Of a stretch of DNA of 64,000 nt, positions 54,948-64,000 are shown piece by piece (the first letter of the stretch is position 1; every line of letters begins with the position of its first letter). The notes beneath the pieces were generated by a model. It saw only the letters and a list, made by a program, of their open reading frames with translations. It had not been told where the DNA came from and did not search any database. Origin of the DNA: Wurfbainia villosa (taxonomy: Eukaryota > Streptophyta > Magnoliopsida > Zingiberales > Zingiberaceae); NCBI GenBank assembly GCA_025175895.1, contig CM046003.1, positions 47,610,335 through 47,674,334 of the forward strand. Reading direction: 5' to 3'. The translations under genes and the position numbers were made by a program.

Positions 54948-56674
54948 CTAACCCTTAAGAATGGATTTTGGAACCCAAAATAGATTCTTTCCTATTGGGT
55001 TCACTAAATACTCCTTGGGGATCCATTTCCTAGCAATTACTTTCTTTTTATCTTGTCCCCTAGCTATAAGGCATTTGTAGGCCTTTTCATTTTTCTTTTC
55101 CTTGTAGCCTAGGCCCTTTTTGTTGAAACTAGCTCTTTGGCTCCCTAAGATCATGTTCAATGTGTTGGAGCCAATTGTGAATTTCTCTAGGGCTTTGGTT
55201 AAATAATCTACCTTTTCCCTTAATGCCCTATTTTCCTCTAAGCATGCATCATTAACATTTAAAGGCATATAATCATGTGAGCATGCATCATCTAAGCTAG
55301 AAGAAATATTTTCATTTTCATTTAAGCGTGCTTTTTCTAATTTTTGTTCTAGGTCCTTAATTTGATCTAGCATGCATTTATTTTTCTTCTTTGCCCTAAA
55401 TAAATCCTTAGTTAAACTAGAAATCATAGAAACTATTTTACTAGGTGAGAGATTGGTTACCATAGTTTCCATGTCCTCTTCTTCTTCGGATGAGGAGGAT
55501 GTAGAAGCTCCCCCTTCATTTGAGCTCTCCCCATTTGAGCTTGATCCTTCATTTTCGGATGAAGAGCAATCCAAGTCATCAAAAGCCATCAAGGCCAAAT
55601 TGGTGACAAAGGCATTCTCCTCATCCGATGATGAGGAGGAGGATGAGGATGGATCATCCCAAGTCCTTGCCTTGAGAGCCTTAGCCTTTCCCTTCTCCTT
55701 TGTCTTCTTCTCCTCTTCCTTCTTTTTCTTGCTCCCCTTTTTCTTCTTCTTTTCTTCTTTCTTTTTCCTTTCTTCCTTGCTCTTGTTTAGGAGAGGACAA
55801 TTGTCCCTTATGTGCCCTTCTCCTTGGCAATTGTAGCATATAACCTTCCCCCTTGGTCTTCTCATCCTATCATTAGATTTATCAAATCTAAAATTCTTAA
55901 ATGCACGTCTTACCCTCCTTACCATATAGGCTTCTTGCTATCCATGGAGGAGGAGGAAGACGCTCCATCGGAGGAGGGGATTTCCATCTTCTTCTTCCCC
56001 TTACTTGCCAATAATGCTACTCCTCTTGAGGGTTGAATTTTAGGCTCCTCTTGTATTCCCTCAAGCCTAGTTTTGTGGAGTTCCATTGTTGAGAAGAACT
56101 CCTCCAAGGTGCTCACTTCTAAATTCTTTGAGATATAGAATGAGTCCACCATGGAGCTCCACATTGAGGACCGGGGAAAGGCATCTATGGCCTTCATTAC
56201 CATATCCCGGTTTGATAGCTTCTCCCCTACACTTGTTAGTCCATTTAAAATTTCTTTGAATCTAGAATGCAAAGAAATTACCTTTTCTCCCTTTTCTAAT
56301 TTGATGTTGGATAGTTGGGAGCGGAGGAGATCTCTCCTTGCTAGCTTTGCCTCGGATGTACCTTCATGAAGCTCAATTAGCTTCTCCCACATCTCCTTGG
56401 CGCTTAGGCATTCTCCTATTCGGTTGATTTCTTGTTGGGGGAGCACATTGAAGAGATGGTGCTTGGCTTTGGAGTTTGCAAGGTGCTCTTCTCTTTTCCT
56501 CTTGGTCCACCTAGACTTCTCTATTGGCTTCCCCTCTTCATCCCTAGGCAAAACGAAACCGGATTCCATTGTAATCATTATATCAAAATCCGTTTCGAAA
56601 AATACCTCCATTCGCTTCTTCCACCAAGCGAATTCTCCTTCAAACTTCGGAGGATGGATGTTGGAGCCGGCCAT
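54948..56674 (-). pseudogene. TRGAG-1 gag, one frameshift
   Basis: Start placed at 56674 (MAGSNIHPPKFEGEFAWWKK); the frame is open 13 codons further up. The first frame (to 55919) has the UBN2-type gag domain: RMEVFFETDFDIMITMESGF, MWEKLIELHEGTSEAKLARR, FPRSSMWSSMVDSFYISKNLE. The second (55925 to 54948) has CCHC knuckle CYNCQGEGHIRDNC, a long Lys/Glu run, an acidic Ser-rich run, a coiled stretch and the tail ending FWVPKSILKG. The frames overlap by a few bases and differ by one register near 55920-55930, so a small indel splits one protein; a programmed shift is not excluded. Gag differs clearly from SIRE-1 and SIRE-5 gag. Confidence 0.87.
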
Positions 56675-56723
56675 TTTTGAAAATTGCTTGTTGTGGCGGT
56701 TAGTCCTCGACAAGCTTTCCTCG

Positions 56724-56735
56724 GCTCTGATACCA
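56724..56735 (-). other. TRGAG-1 primer binding site
   Basis: Minus-strand TGGTATCAGAGC directly inside the 5' LTR (56738). The gag start lies only about 50 bases further on. Confidence 0.87.
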
Positions 56736-56737
56736 CT

Positions 56738-57868
56738 TGTAGGGGATCGATATGGCCGGCTAGAGGGGGGTGAATAGCCCTCGTACGTTGGACGTCGTAA
56801 ATTGCTCGTCTACAAAAGATTAGCGCAAGCGGAATATACAAATACAAAGAAAAAGACAAACAATAAAACAAACACTAACACGATGGTATAACGTGGTTCA
56901 CGGCTACGCCGCTAATCCATGGTCCGATTCGTCCACGGTGAATCACTCCGCCAAAACCAATCACTATCGGTCTCTCCTTTGCACAAAGCTAGGTGGAGGT
57001 AACCTTTACAACCAAGATCACTCTTCTTACAATAGGATTGAAGTAAAGACAAGTAAGAAGAGTTTAGAGCTTGTGGGGCACTAGGAAGATCGTTTGGAGT
57101 ATGAGCATTAGCCTCTCAAAGGCTTACACCCTCTCTTTTTATAGAGAGAGCTAACTTCTTCTACAATGGCCTCCGAACACGTCGGATCGTAGTCCAACGG
57201 AACTCTGGCAATGACCGATGGACCTCATCACCGATCGGCCGCTCCGTAGTCGACCGCCTAAATGGCTACGAGCGGTTCTCGCGGTCGAAACCCCATTGAC
57301 TACCGATCACCGCCGCTGGCCGGTGAATGATCGATGGTTCGGCTGATCGCCCACGATGGCGATCCCGCCAATCCGGCCAATCGATACGATACCGAACTCA
57401 CTCGATTGGAGGGCGATCCGCTATGACATGGCAATGCGACCGTGTCGAAACCCATCGAGACACTTGGCCAAATGGCCAAGTTTCACCTAAGAGCTACCCT
57501 TCCCGAGTTACAATCACTCACTCATTTCTGAGTCCCTCGAAGTTCTTCGTTCGCCACGCCCCTCAGATCATCAGCGACGCGGCTCGCAATGCTCCTTCGC
57601 GTCTCTTGCCTCGAAGTCTACTTCCTCCGGCTTCACTCCAAGCTTCTCGTCCGGCGGTCCCTCGGATGCTCCAAGCGCACGGCTTCTGCAAAGCTATCCT
57701 TCACCGACTCAAGGCACGAGTCATGAGATGTGAAACTCGCCACGGCTCCATGTGTGAATTACTAAGTCCTGCACGACTTCAACGCACATATCACATCAAC
57801 ATATCAAACTAACTTAAACCCTTTGCCACATCATCAAAACCATATTACGGCAAGAGATTGCCCTAACA
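56738..57868 (-). repeat. TRGAG-1 5' LTR
   Basis: 1131 bp, same ends as the 3' LTR. TATA box 57135-57143. Near identity with the sister LTR outside 57155-57475, strong divergence inside it. Outer edge followed by ACACT. Confidence 0.93.
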
Positions 57869-58223
57869 ACACTGTGTTGCCTTATCTACCACCGAAGCCG
57901 AATACATCGCGATGGGTGAGTGTGTCACTCAGCTTCTTTAGATGAAGCACACTCTCTGCGACTTTATGTTAGACTTTACAAATACTAAACTTCACGTAGA
58001 TAACATTAGTTCAATTAATCTTACTAAGAATTCGATATGTCACTCTAGGACCAAACATATAGAGGTCAAACACCATTTCATTCAAGAACATGTGGCCAAC
58101 GGAGCCATACAACTCGAATACGTCGAATCGAAGTCTAACTTGGCAGACCTATTTACTAAACCCCTACCCGAAGCCGAATTTAGTCTGTTAAGACGAAAAT
58201 TGGGCATGTGCGTAGTAGAATAG
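57869..58223 (+). pseudogene. SIRE-5 RNase H C-terminal part
   Basis: Resumes SIRE-5 after TRGAG-1: LSTTEAEYIAMGECVTQLL (catalytic Glu), then a stop where SIRE-4 has Trp plus loss of one codon, then TLCDFMLDF, DNISSINLTKNSICHSRTKHIEVKHHFI and SNLADLFTKPLPEAEFSLLRRKLG, ending at 58223. This is the Ty1-type RNase H end of pol. Confidence 0.9.
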
Positions 58224-59128
58224 GACTTTGCAAATTATATTACTACTATTTCTTACTTTTCATTTTTCATGGAACTAGTATAGGACATACCTTAGATATC
58301 ATGTACCTATAGATTTAAGGAGCCAATACATCTCACAACACATAGGACTAATGTGTATGTGTACTTAGCCACGTAGATGGGCGTGAGATGTTAGAACCTT
58401 ACTCCTGGTTCCAGATGTAGAGCTAGTGCATCGCCATGAACCACGGAGTATAATCATACATACTAACCGACTCTGATCAGGACTGATTGATCTTTCATAT
58501 CAATCAAGCCAAATATGAGTCGAACATTTTATAGATGAACTTATTTTCAGTATATTATTTTTAAAATAATGTGGAACATGCTTGGACTTTAAAAATAATA
58601 CTTATTCCACACACACCCTCACTATTTTCGATATATGGCAAAAGAGGAAGAAAAATGCCAAAGTTAAGGGATCACTTTTTTTTATGGCCAAGGCTTACTT
58701 AACTTTAAGTTAACAAAACAAGTTAAGAAAATTCTTAACTTAAACACATTTAGTTAACTTGTTAACAAAAAAGTAATTTACTTAACTTTAATTTAACTTG
58801 TTAACAAAACGGAAGTAAAGGCCAAGGTTAAGAAATCAATTTTTTGATTTCTTAACTTAAAACTTATTTTAAACACTATGGCCAATATTAAGTAATTTCG
58901 GTTACTTAATTCTTTTTAGTAGAAAACATCAAGGGGGAGAGTTAAAACTCTTTCTCAAGTACTCACCCTCGGTCAAGGGGGAGGATTCCTCAAGGGGGAG
59001 CACTTGAAAAAGAGTTTTTATATACTCCTGCTCATTCATGCATATCTCATACTCATTTTGCTTAATGCACTTAATTTATTTTTCTTAACTTTGTATGTGG
59101 GTTTGCCATAAATCAAAAAGGGGGAGAT
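58224..59128 (+). other. SIRE-5 3' UTR and polypurine tracts; no gene
   Basis: The paired motif CATCTCAC (58329-58336)/GTGAGATG (58383-58390) is followed by the AGTGCATCGCCATGAACC block. An A/T-rich zone (58680-58870) repeats GTTAAC-type palindromic bits. AAGGGGGAG-type tracts occur at about 58930, 58975, 58991 and at the LTR edge (59115-59128). Multiple tracts are a Sirevirus trait. Confidence 0.82.
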
Positions 59129-60234
59129 TGTTGGTGTAGTAGGCACCTAAGTCGAACCTAAGTTTTGATTATAGCAAACGATACAAAGTTAAGCTCATGT
59201 CGTTATCTCACGAGCTGAATCGAGTGTGCAAAAAATTGCTATAGCTGGAGCTGAAGGCTAGCGACACCCGGAGAAAGCCGCGGTGGTCGGGCGACACTCG
59301 AGTGACTTCGGAGGGAGCTGAAGGAATCGAGTGGAAGGTCGGAAGCAAAAGCGACACAGTAAGTATCGAGGTAAGCTCGTGTGTGCGAGCGTAAGTGAGG
59401 TCGTATTCTCTTTACGGGGATGATCTTAAGCATAGATCTGACCAAAGACATCCTATAAGTGGTCTAGGTTGAGATCGGACGGTCGGAGGCCGTCAAAATA
59501 ATGTTTTTGTTAAGCTAACTTTGCCTTGCAGCTAGCATCAGTCGATTGCCAGCTTGGAGGACTCGACTGCCGTCCAACGATCATGACGAGGTCGATTCGA
59601 TCGATGCTACCATCACGATCGATGATGGCCATCGATCGATGGTCAAGGATCAGCCTCGAGGAGTCAAGCCTTATCACCATTTTTCAAGGAGCCATGTGCC
59701 AAAAATCTATTGGGAGAAGTTCCTCTTGAAAAGGGGCTCAAAGGCTATAAAAGGAGGGCCAATCCTAGGGTTTCTTCATCAATTCCAAGCTTCCAAAAGC
59801 CTCTGCCAAGCTACAACTTTCCGACAACGAAGTGCTTCCTCTCCGACGTTTAGGTCTTGATTGCTTTCTTTTTGTAACGTCGGTTTAATCTTTTATTTCA
59901 GTTCATTACTGTAATTTCTCGGAGCTTTTATCGTAACGAGGAGAGGGGGAGTGTCCCTCTATCTCAAGCTTTGTTTTTATTTGTATCGATCAACTCCTAC
60001 CTCTAACGAGGAGGAGTTCTTTAGTGTTTTTGCCCTCCGTACGTGGTCAAGGATCACTAGGGCCTTGGAGTAGTAGCCGAAGGCTACGAACCAAGTAAAA
60101 ATATTTGTCTCCTTTATTTATTGCTTATCTTTTCGCTGCAATTACTTATCTACTCGAGTTTTAACGAACGAACAAAAAAGAAAAGGGTTTTATTGCTATT
60201 CACCCCCCATCTAGCGATCCGCTTTGATCCAACA
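59129..60234 (+). repeat. SIRE-5 3' LTR
   Basis: 1106 bp, TGTTGGTGTAGTAGG to CCAACA. TATA 59746-59753. Like its 5' partner except in the GATCG-rich block (59530-59640). Followed by GGTAT and SIRE-4 RT. Confidence 0.93.
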
Positions 60235-61623
60235 GGTATTTTGAAACAAACTTGATGATAAAGGAGATGTTGTTAGGAATAAGGCTAGGTTAGTCGCTAA
60301 GGAATTCAGTCAAATAGAGGGGTTAGACTACGATGAAACATTTGCCCTCGTAGCTAGACTTGAATCGATTAGGATGTTATTAGCCTACGTTGCACATCGA
60401 GGATTTAAACTATTTTAAATGGATGTCAAGTCAGCATTCTTGAATGGATTTATCAAGGAAGAGGTTTACATTAGCCAACCACATGGATTTGAGAGTCTAG
60501 ACAAACCTGACCATGTTTTTAAACTTAGAAAAGCCTTATATGGACTAAAAAAGCTCCTAGAGCTTGGTATGAAAGGCTTTCAATTTATATTAAGTCTAAG
60601 GGGTTTAGTCAAGGCTTAGTCGATCCAACCCTGTTTGTAAAATTCATAGGAAAAGAAATATTTATTGCCCAAATATACGTTGATAACATAAGTTTTGGAA
60701 CTACCAATATAACTTTATTAAATGAGTTCATCTCACTAATGGAAAGTGAGTTCGAAATGAACTTAGTAGGAGAATTAACCTTTTTCTTAGGCTTACAAAT
60801 TAAACAAACTAGAGAAGGTATCTACCTACACCAACGAAAATATGCTAAGGAATTAATTAATAGATTTGGAATGCAAAACACTAAGGAAATTAATACACCA
60901 ATGGCAACTAATGTGAATATATGAGAAGACTTAGAAGGAAAACTAATTGATTTAAAATACTATAGGAGCGTGATAGGTAGTCTCTGATACTTAACTACGA
61001 GTCGACCTGATATACTCTTCGCAGTAAGTATGTGTGCAAGATTCCAATCTTTCCCTAAGGAGTCGCACCTAATGCTAGTCAAATGCATCTTCTGATACCT
61101 TAAAGGAACACTAAACGTAGGAATTTGGTACCCTAGGTCTAACGAGTTCGAACTAGTCGGCTACTCCGATTCGGATTATGCCGATAGTAAACTCGATAGG
61201 AAGAGAACAAATGGTTGTTGCCAACTCCTAGGCTTGAGTCTAGTTAGTTGGTGTAGTAGAAAGCAACATTGTATTGCCTTATCTACCACCGAAGCCGAGT
61301 ATGTTGCGATGGGTGAGTGTGTAGCTCAACTCCTTTGGATGAAGAAGCACACTCTCCAAGACTTCCAATTAAACTTTAGTGAAACTAAAATTTTCATCGA
61401 CAACATTAGTTCCATTATCCTAACTAAGAACCCAATTTGTCACTCTAGGACTAAACACATAGAGGTTAAACACCATTTCGTTCGAGAACACGTAGCAAAT
61501 GGAACAATACAACTCGAATATGTTGAGTCCAAATCGAACCTTGCAGATATCTTCACCAAACCCTTACCCGAAGGAGAGTTTAGTATGCTTAGACGGAAAT
61601 TAGGAATATGCGTAATAGAGTAG
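60235..61623 (+). pseudogene. SIRE-4 reverse transcriptase and RNase H
   Basis: Continues from 45959. RT with stops and shifts: NKLDDKGDVVRNKARLVAK, YDETFALVARLESIRMLL, then [25 protein letters not shown] with a frameshift, YVDNISFGT where YVDD is expected, MESEFEMNLVGELTFFLGLQIKQ. RNase H: VGYSDSDYADSKLDRK, ALSTTEAEYVAMGECVAQLLWMKKH, IDNISSIILTKNPI, SNLADIFTKPLPEGEFSMLRRKLG, clean from 61234 to the end. RT is dead (stops and YVDN); RNase H looks whole. Confidence 0.88.
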
Positions 61624-62476
61624 GACTCAACTCTTATATTTTTCTTATATACTCTATTTTTTCATGCTATATGGAACTAGCTTAGGATTTACCTTAGAAA
61701 GCATGCACCTATAGATTTAAGGAACCAACACATCTCACAACACATAGGTCTAATGTGTTTGTGTACTGAGCCATGTAGGTGAGCATGAGATGTTAGGACC
61801 TTACTCCTAATTCCAGATGTAGATCAAGTGCATCGACATGAATCATGGAGTATAATTATTTAAAATAACCAACTCTAATTCAGACTTATTGATCATTTCA
61901 TATCAATTAAGTCAAAAAGAGTTGAACATACTATTAGTTGAGTATACATTAAAACTATTATTTCAAAATCTCTTAGGAACATGCTTGGACTTACAAATCA
62001 TAATTGCTTATTTTCTAAAGTTTTTTTTACAAGCCCCCATCTTTTTCGATTTATGGCAAAAGGGGGAGAAGAAAGGCCCAAGTTAAGGGATCAAAATCAT
62101 TTTGTCCAAAGTTAAGGGATCAAAATGATTTTTGAAAACTTAACTTACTTAAACTTTTTTTTAAGTGGCAAACATTAAGGGGGAGAGCTAAGCTTCTTTT
62201 TCAAAGTACTCACCTAAGGTCAAGTGGGAGGATTTGAAAAAGAGTTTAGCTTATACTCTCACTCATGCTAACTTACTAAGTTACTCATACTAACTGACTA
62301 AGATACGCATTTCTTTCATACTCATACTAAGTTGTCTTTCTTACTTACACTTTCTACGCTTAATCACACTTACTACTTCACTACATGTTTACTACTCATA
62401 TTGTTACTACTTCATTTTATGCTTAATTATTTCCTTAACTTTGTGTCAGTTTTTCATAGATCAAAAAGGGGGAGAT
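61624..62476 (+). other. SIRE-4 3' UTR and polypurine tracts; no gene
   Basis: Paired motif CATCTCAC (61731-61738) with ATGAGATG (61785-61792, one change), then the CAAGTGCATCGACATGAATC block; tracts near 62050, 62180, 62224 and the edge tract 62463-62476. A pair of matching TTAAGGGATCAAAATCATTTT-like blocks occurs at 62080-62130. Same order as the SIRE-5 UTR. Confidence 0.82.
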
Positions 62477-63396
62477 TGTTGGTGCAGGGGCACTGGATAA
62501 TCGAACCTAGATTTTGATTATGGCAAAGGCTCAAAGTTAAGGTGTTATCTTTATCTCATAAAGCTACTGTTAAGTGTGCAGAAGTGTTTAAGCTGAGCTG
62601 AAGGTCAGTGAAACCCAGAGAAACTCGAGTTGAGAAACCGTGGTGGTCTAGCGACACGGGGAGAACTTCGGATGGAGTCAAAGAACCTAGGTAGAGACTG
62701 AAAGCTAAGCGACAAGTCGCAAAGGACTAGATGTAAGCACGAGTGTGAGTAATGGTGAGGTCGGGTCCTCTGTACGGGGACGATTTTAGGCGGCGATCCG
62801 ACTAAGACTTCCAGTGGAAGGTCTAGGTCAAGATCGGACGATAAGTAGCCATCAAATTTACTATTACTTGTGTTTTCGTGCTAACTCTTTGTTGCAGTTG
62901 AAAAACCTAGCTGGCAGTCGACTGCTAGCTTATACCAGTCGATTGCTACTAGTATCAGTCGACTGATGAAGGCCATCAGTCGATTGCAATTCAAATTGTC
63001 TAGCTTGAAGAAAGTCAAGATAAGCTCCACTTATCTTGGGGAGATGAGGCTCTTTGACTCAGATCTAGATCTTTACGAATTAGGGCTTGGAGGGCTATAA
63101 AAGAAGGGGGGTTTTACCCCTTTTGGATTATTAAATTGCTCTCCAAGTGCTCCCACAACGTCACATCATCAACCACTACTCTACGCCGTCGAAACACAGT
63201 CGTAACTCCGACGACACACCGTCAATTCAAGTCTTGATCTTCGTCAGTATATTTTAAAGTTGTTATTTCAATCTTTATAGTTTGTATCGAGCTTTTATCC
63301 TTGAGTTTTCTTTGTAAAGAGGAAAGGTGGGATTGCACCTCTACCTCTATCTTTCTTCTTATTGTAACTGTTGTCTCCTACCTCTAATGAGGAGGA
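62477..63396 (+). repeat. SIRE-4 3' LTR, interrupted
   Basis: Starts TGTTGGTGCAGGGGCACTGG. Palindromes CAGTCGACTG near 62915-62975, TATA box 63096-63103, then the CTACCTCTAATGAGGAGGA block, where a new LTR begins at 63397. The sister (minus) copy is in SIRE-3. Confidence 0.88.
63096..63103 (+). promoter_or_regulatory. TATA box of SIRE-4 3' LTR
   Basis: TATAAAAG about 120-180 bp after the palindrome cluster, followed by a G-rich stretch and CT-rich leader, as in SIRE-5. Confidence 0.72.
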
Positions 63397-64000
63397 TGTA
63401 GGATTGAGTAAACTGAGAGAGAGGGGGGGGTTAATCTCGGTGTTTAATATTTTTATTTATTTTTGAACATTATTTTATATTTTCAAATAAGAGTACGCAG
63501 GGGAAATTAAATGCAGTTTAGACACAGGAAGTTTACTTGGTTCACAACCCTAACTGGGTTGCTACTCCAAGGCCCGTAGCTCTCCCGAGAGCTACCTCGA
63601 TAGTCAATCACTATAATACCCTCCGATTCGAGAACTCTTGACTTCAGAGGGAGTTCACTTTTACAAAGATGAGAGAAGGGTAACACACTACCCTTTCTTG
63701 AAGTTAAGTACACAAGCGAAATAAAAAGAAATTATAGACTACTTTATACTGACACAAATGAAGAATCAGATGCAGGAACGAGGTGTCAGAAAGGAGCCCT
63801 TTTGAATATTCGAAGCTTTTGTGGTCATGAGAAAATTTTGACAGCACTTTGGTGTAGATTGGATGTTGTACTCAGATCTGGTCGAGCACATATTTTATAA
63901 ACTTTGTCCAGTCGACTGGAATACCTTCAAGTCGACTCCCGTCAATATGGAATTCATGGTCTTCCAGTCGACTGAACCATCTCCAGTCGACTCCAAGTCA
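63397..64000 (-). mobile_element. LTR of a further minus-strand element, runs off window
   Basis: Begins TGTAGGATTGAG followed by GAGAGAGGGGGGGGTTAATC, the usual start of minus-strand LTRs here, and carries a CACAACCCTAACTGGGTTGC-CTCCAAGGCC block like the NA-2 LTR. A minus-strand TATA-like run lies near 63887-63896, with palindromes upstream in element sense, the first a perfect CCAGTCGACTGG near 63910. No coding region seen. Confidence 0.7.

Larger units (their letters stand above)
52500..57868 (-). mobile_element. TRGAG-1, gag-only LTR element (TR-GAG type)
   Basis: A complete 5369 bp minus-strand element in SIRE-5 RNase H: 3' LTR 52500-53580, UTR, gag (54948-56674), primer site and 5' LTR 56738-57868, with perfect ACACT duplications (52495-52499, 57869-57873). 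No protease, integrase, RT or RNase H: gag ends at its WVPK tail and the 3' UTR follows. This is the layout of TR-GAG elements, non-autonomous plant LTR elements that keep only gag. Its LTRs and UTR match NA-1. Confidence 0.94.
45960..60234 (+). mobile_element. SIRE-5, Sirevirus-like Ty1/copia with both LTRs
   Basis: Plus-strand element with 5' LTR 45960-47067, primer site, gag, non-coding spacer, pol, 3' UTR with several polypurine tracts and 3' LTR 59129-60234. Perfect GGTAT duplications (45955-45959, 60235-60239) lie in SIRE-4 RT. TRGAG-1 (52500-57868) interrupts RNase H, so the element itself is about 8.9 kb. Stops in gag, protease, integrase and RNase H make it non-autonomous, but RT is long and open. 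Confidence 0.95.

Noticed and set aside
1..64000. Host genes, tRNA or rRNA genes
   Set aside because: Every long open frame with a recognisable motif belongs to a transposable element; the TGGTATCAGAG matches are primer sites next to LTRs, not tRNA genes.

Overview
This window is plant nuclear DNA made almost wholly of nested LTR retrotransposons. I see no convincing host gene, tRNA or rRNA gene. Evidence for a plant: Ty1/copia RVT_2-type polymerases with initiator-Met-tRNA primer sites (TGGTATCAGAG), an Angela-type copia with about 2.1 kb LTRs, a decayed Ty3/gypsy element, a TRIM, and an En/Spm (CACTA)-type transposase relic with GT-AG introns. Most copies look like the Sirevirus (SIRE/Maximus) branch of Ty1/copia: gag with a long coiled C-terminus, several polypurine tracts before the 3' LTR, and palindromes upstream of the LTR TATA box. 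A TE-rich angiosperm, perhaps a monocot, fits; species is not decidable. Element names below are local labels.

Left (1-17.4 kb): SIRE-1 (minus strand, 1-11073, 3' end outside the window) carries an intact gag ORF and a broken pol. A solo Angela-like LTR (862-3263) and a coding-free element NA-1 (3801-7427, TSD AAAGG) sit inside its pol. Beside it is a CACTA-type transposase relic (11074-12217), then NA-2 (12218-about 17406), a truncated non-autonomous element with an extra ORF resembling the plant transposon-protein domain PF20167.

Centre (17.4-40.8 kb): a four-level stack. SIRE-2 (minus, 37152-40797) was entered by GYP-1 (Ty3/gypsy, minus: 17407-24301 plus 35757-37151); the GYP-1 5' LTR was entered by a related solo LTR (24302-25709 plus 34343-35751); that was entered by ANG-1 (25710-34337, TSD ACTCG, both LTRs present).

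Right (40.8-64 kb): SIRE-3 (minus, 40799-about 44712) has 3' LTR, 3' UTR and gag but no pol, and holds a 709 bp TRIM (43341-44049, TSD GACTC). It abuts SIRE-4 (plus) in inverted orientation. SIRE-4 pol is split by SIRE-5 (45960-60234, TSD GGTAT), whose RNase H is split by TRGAG-1 (52500-57868, TSD ACACT), a gag-only element. The SIRE-4 3' LTR is entered at 63397 by another LTR that runs off the window.

How the parts relate: no copy here has an unbroken gag-pol. SIRE-1, SIRE-5 and TRGAG-1 keep long gag reading frames; NA-1, NA-2 and TRGAG-1 would depend on proteins supplied elsewhere. The autonomous and non-autonomous copies share primer sites, polypurine tracts, an LTR palindrome (CAGTCGACTG) and an unusual paired motif (CATCTCAC ... 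GTGAGATG) in their non-coding parts, which are the best candidates for the cis signals tying the family together.
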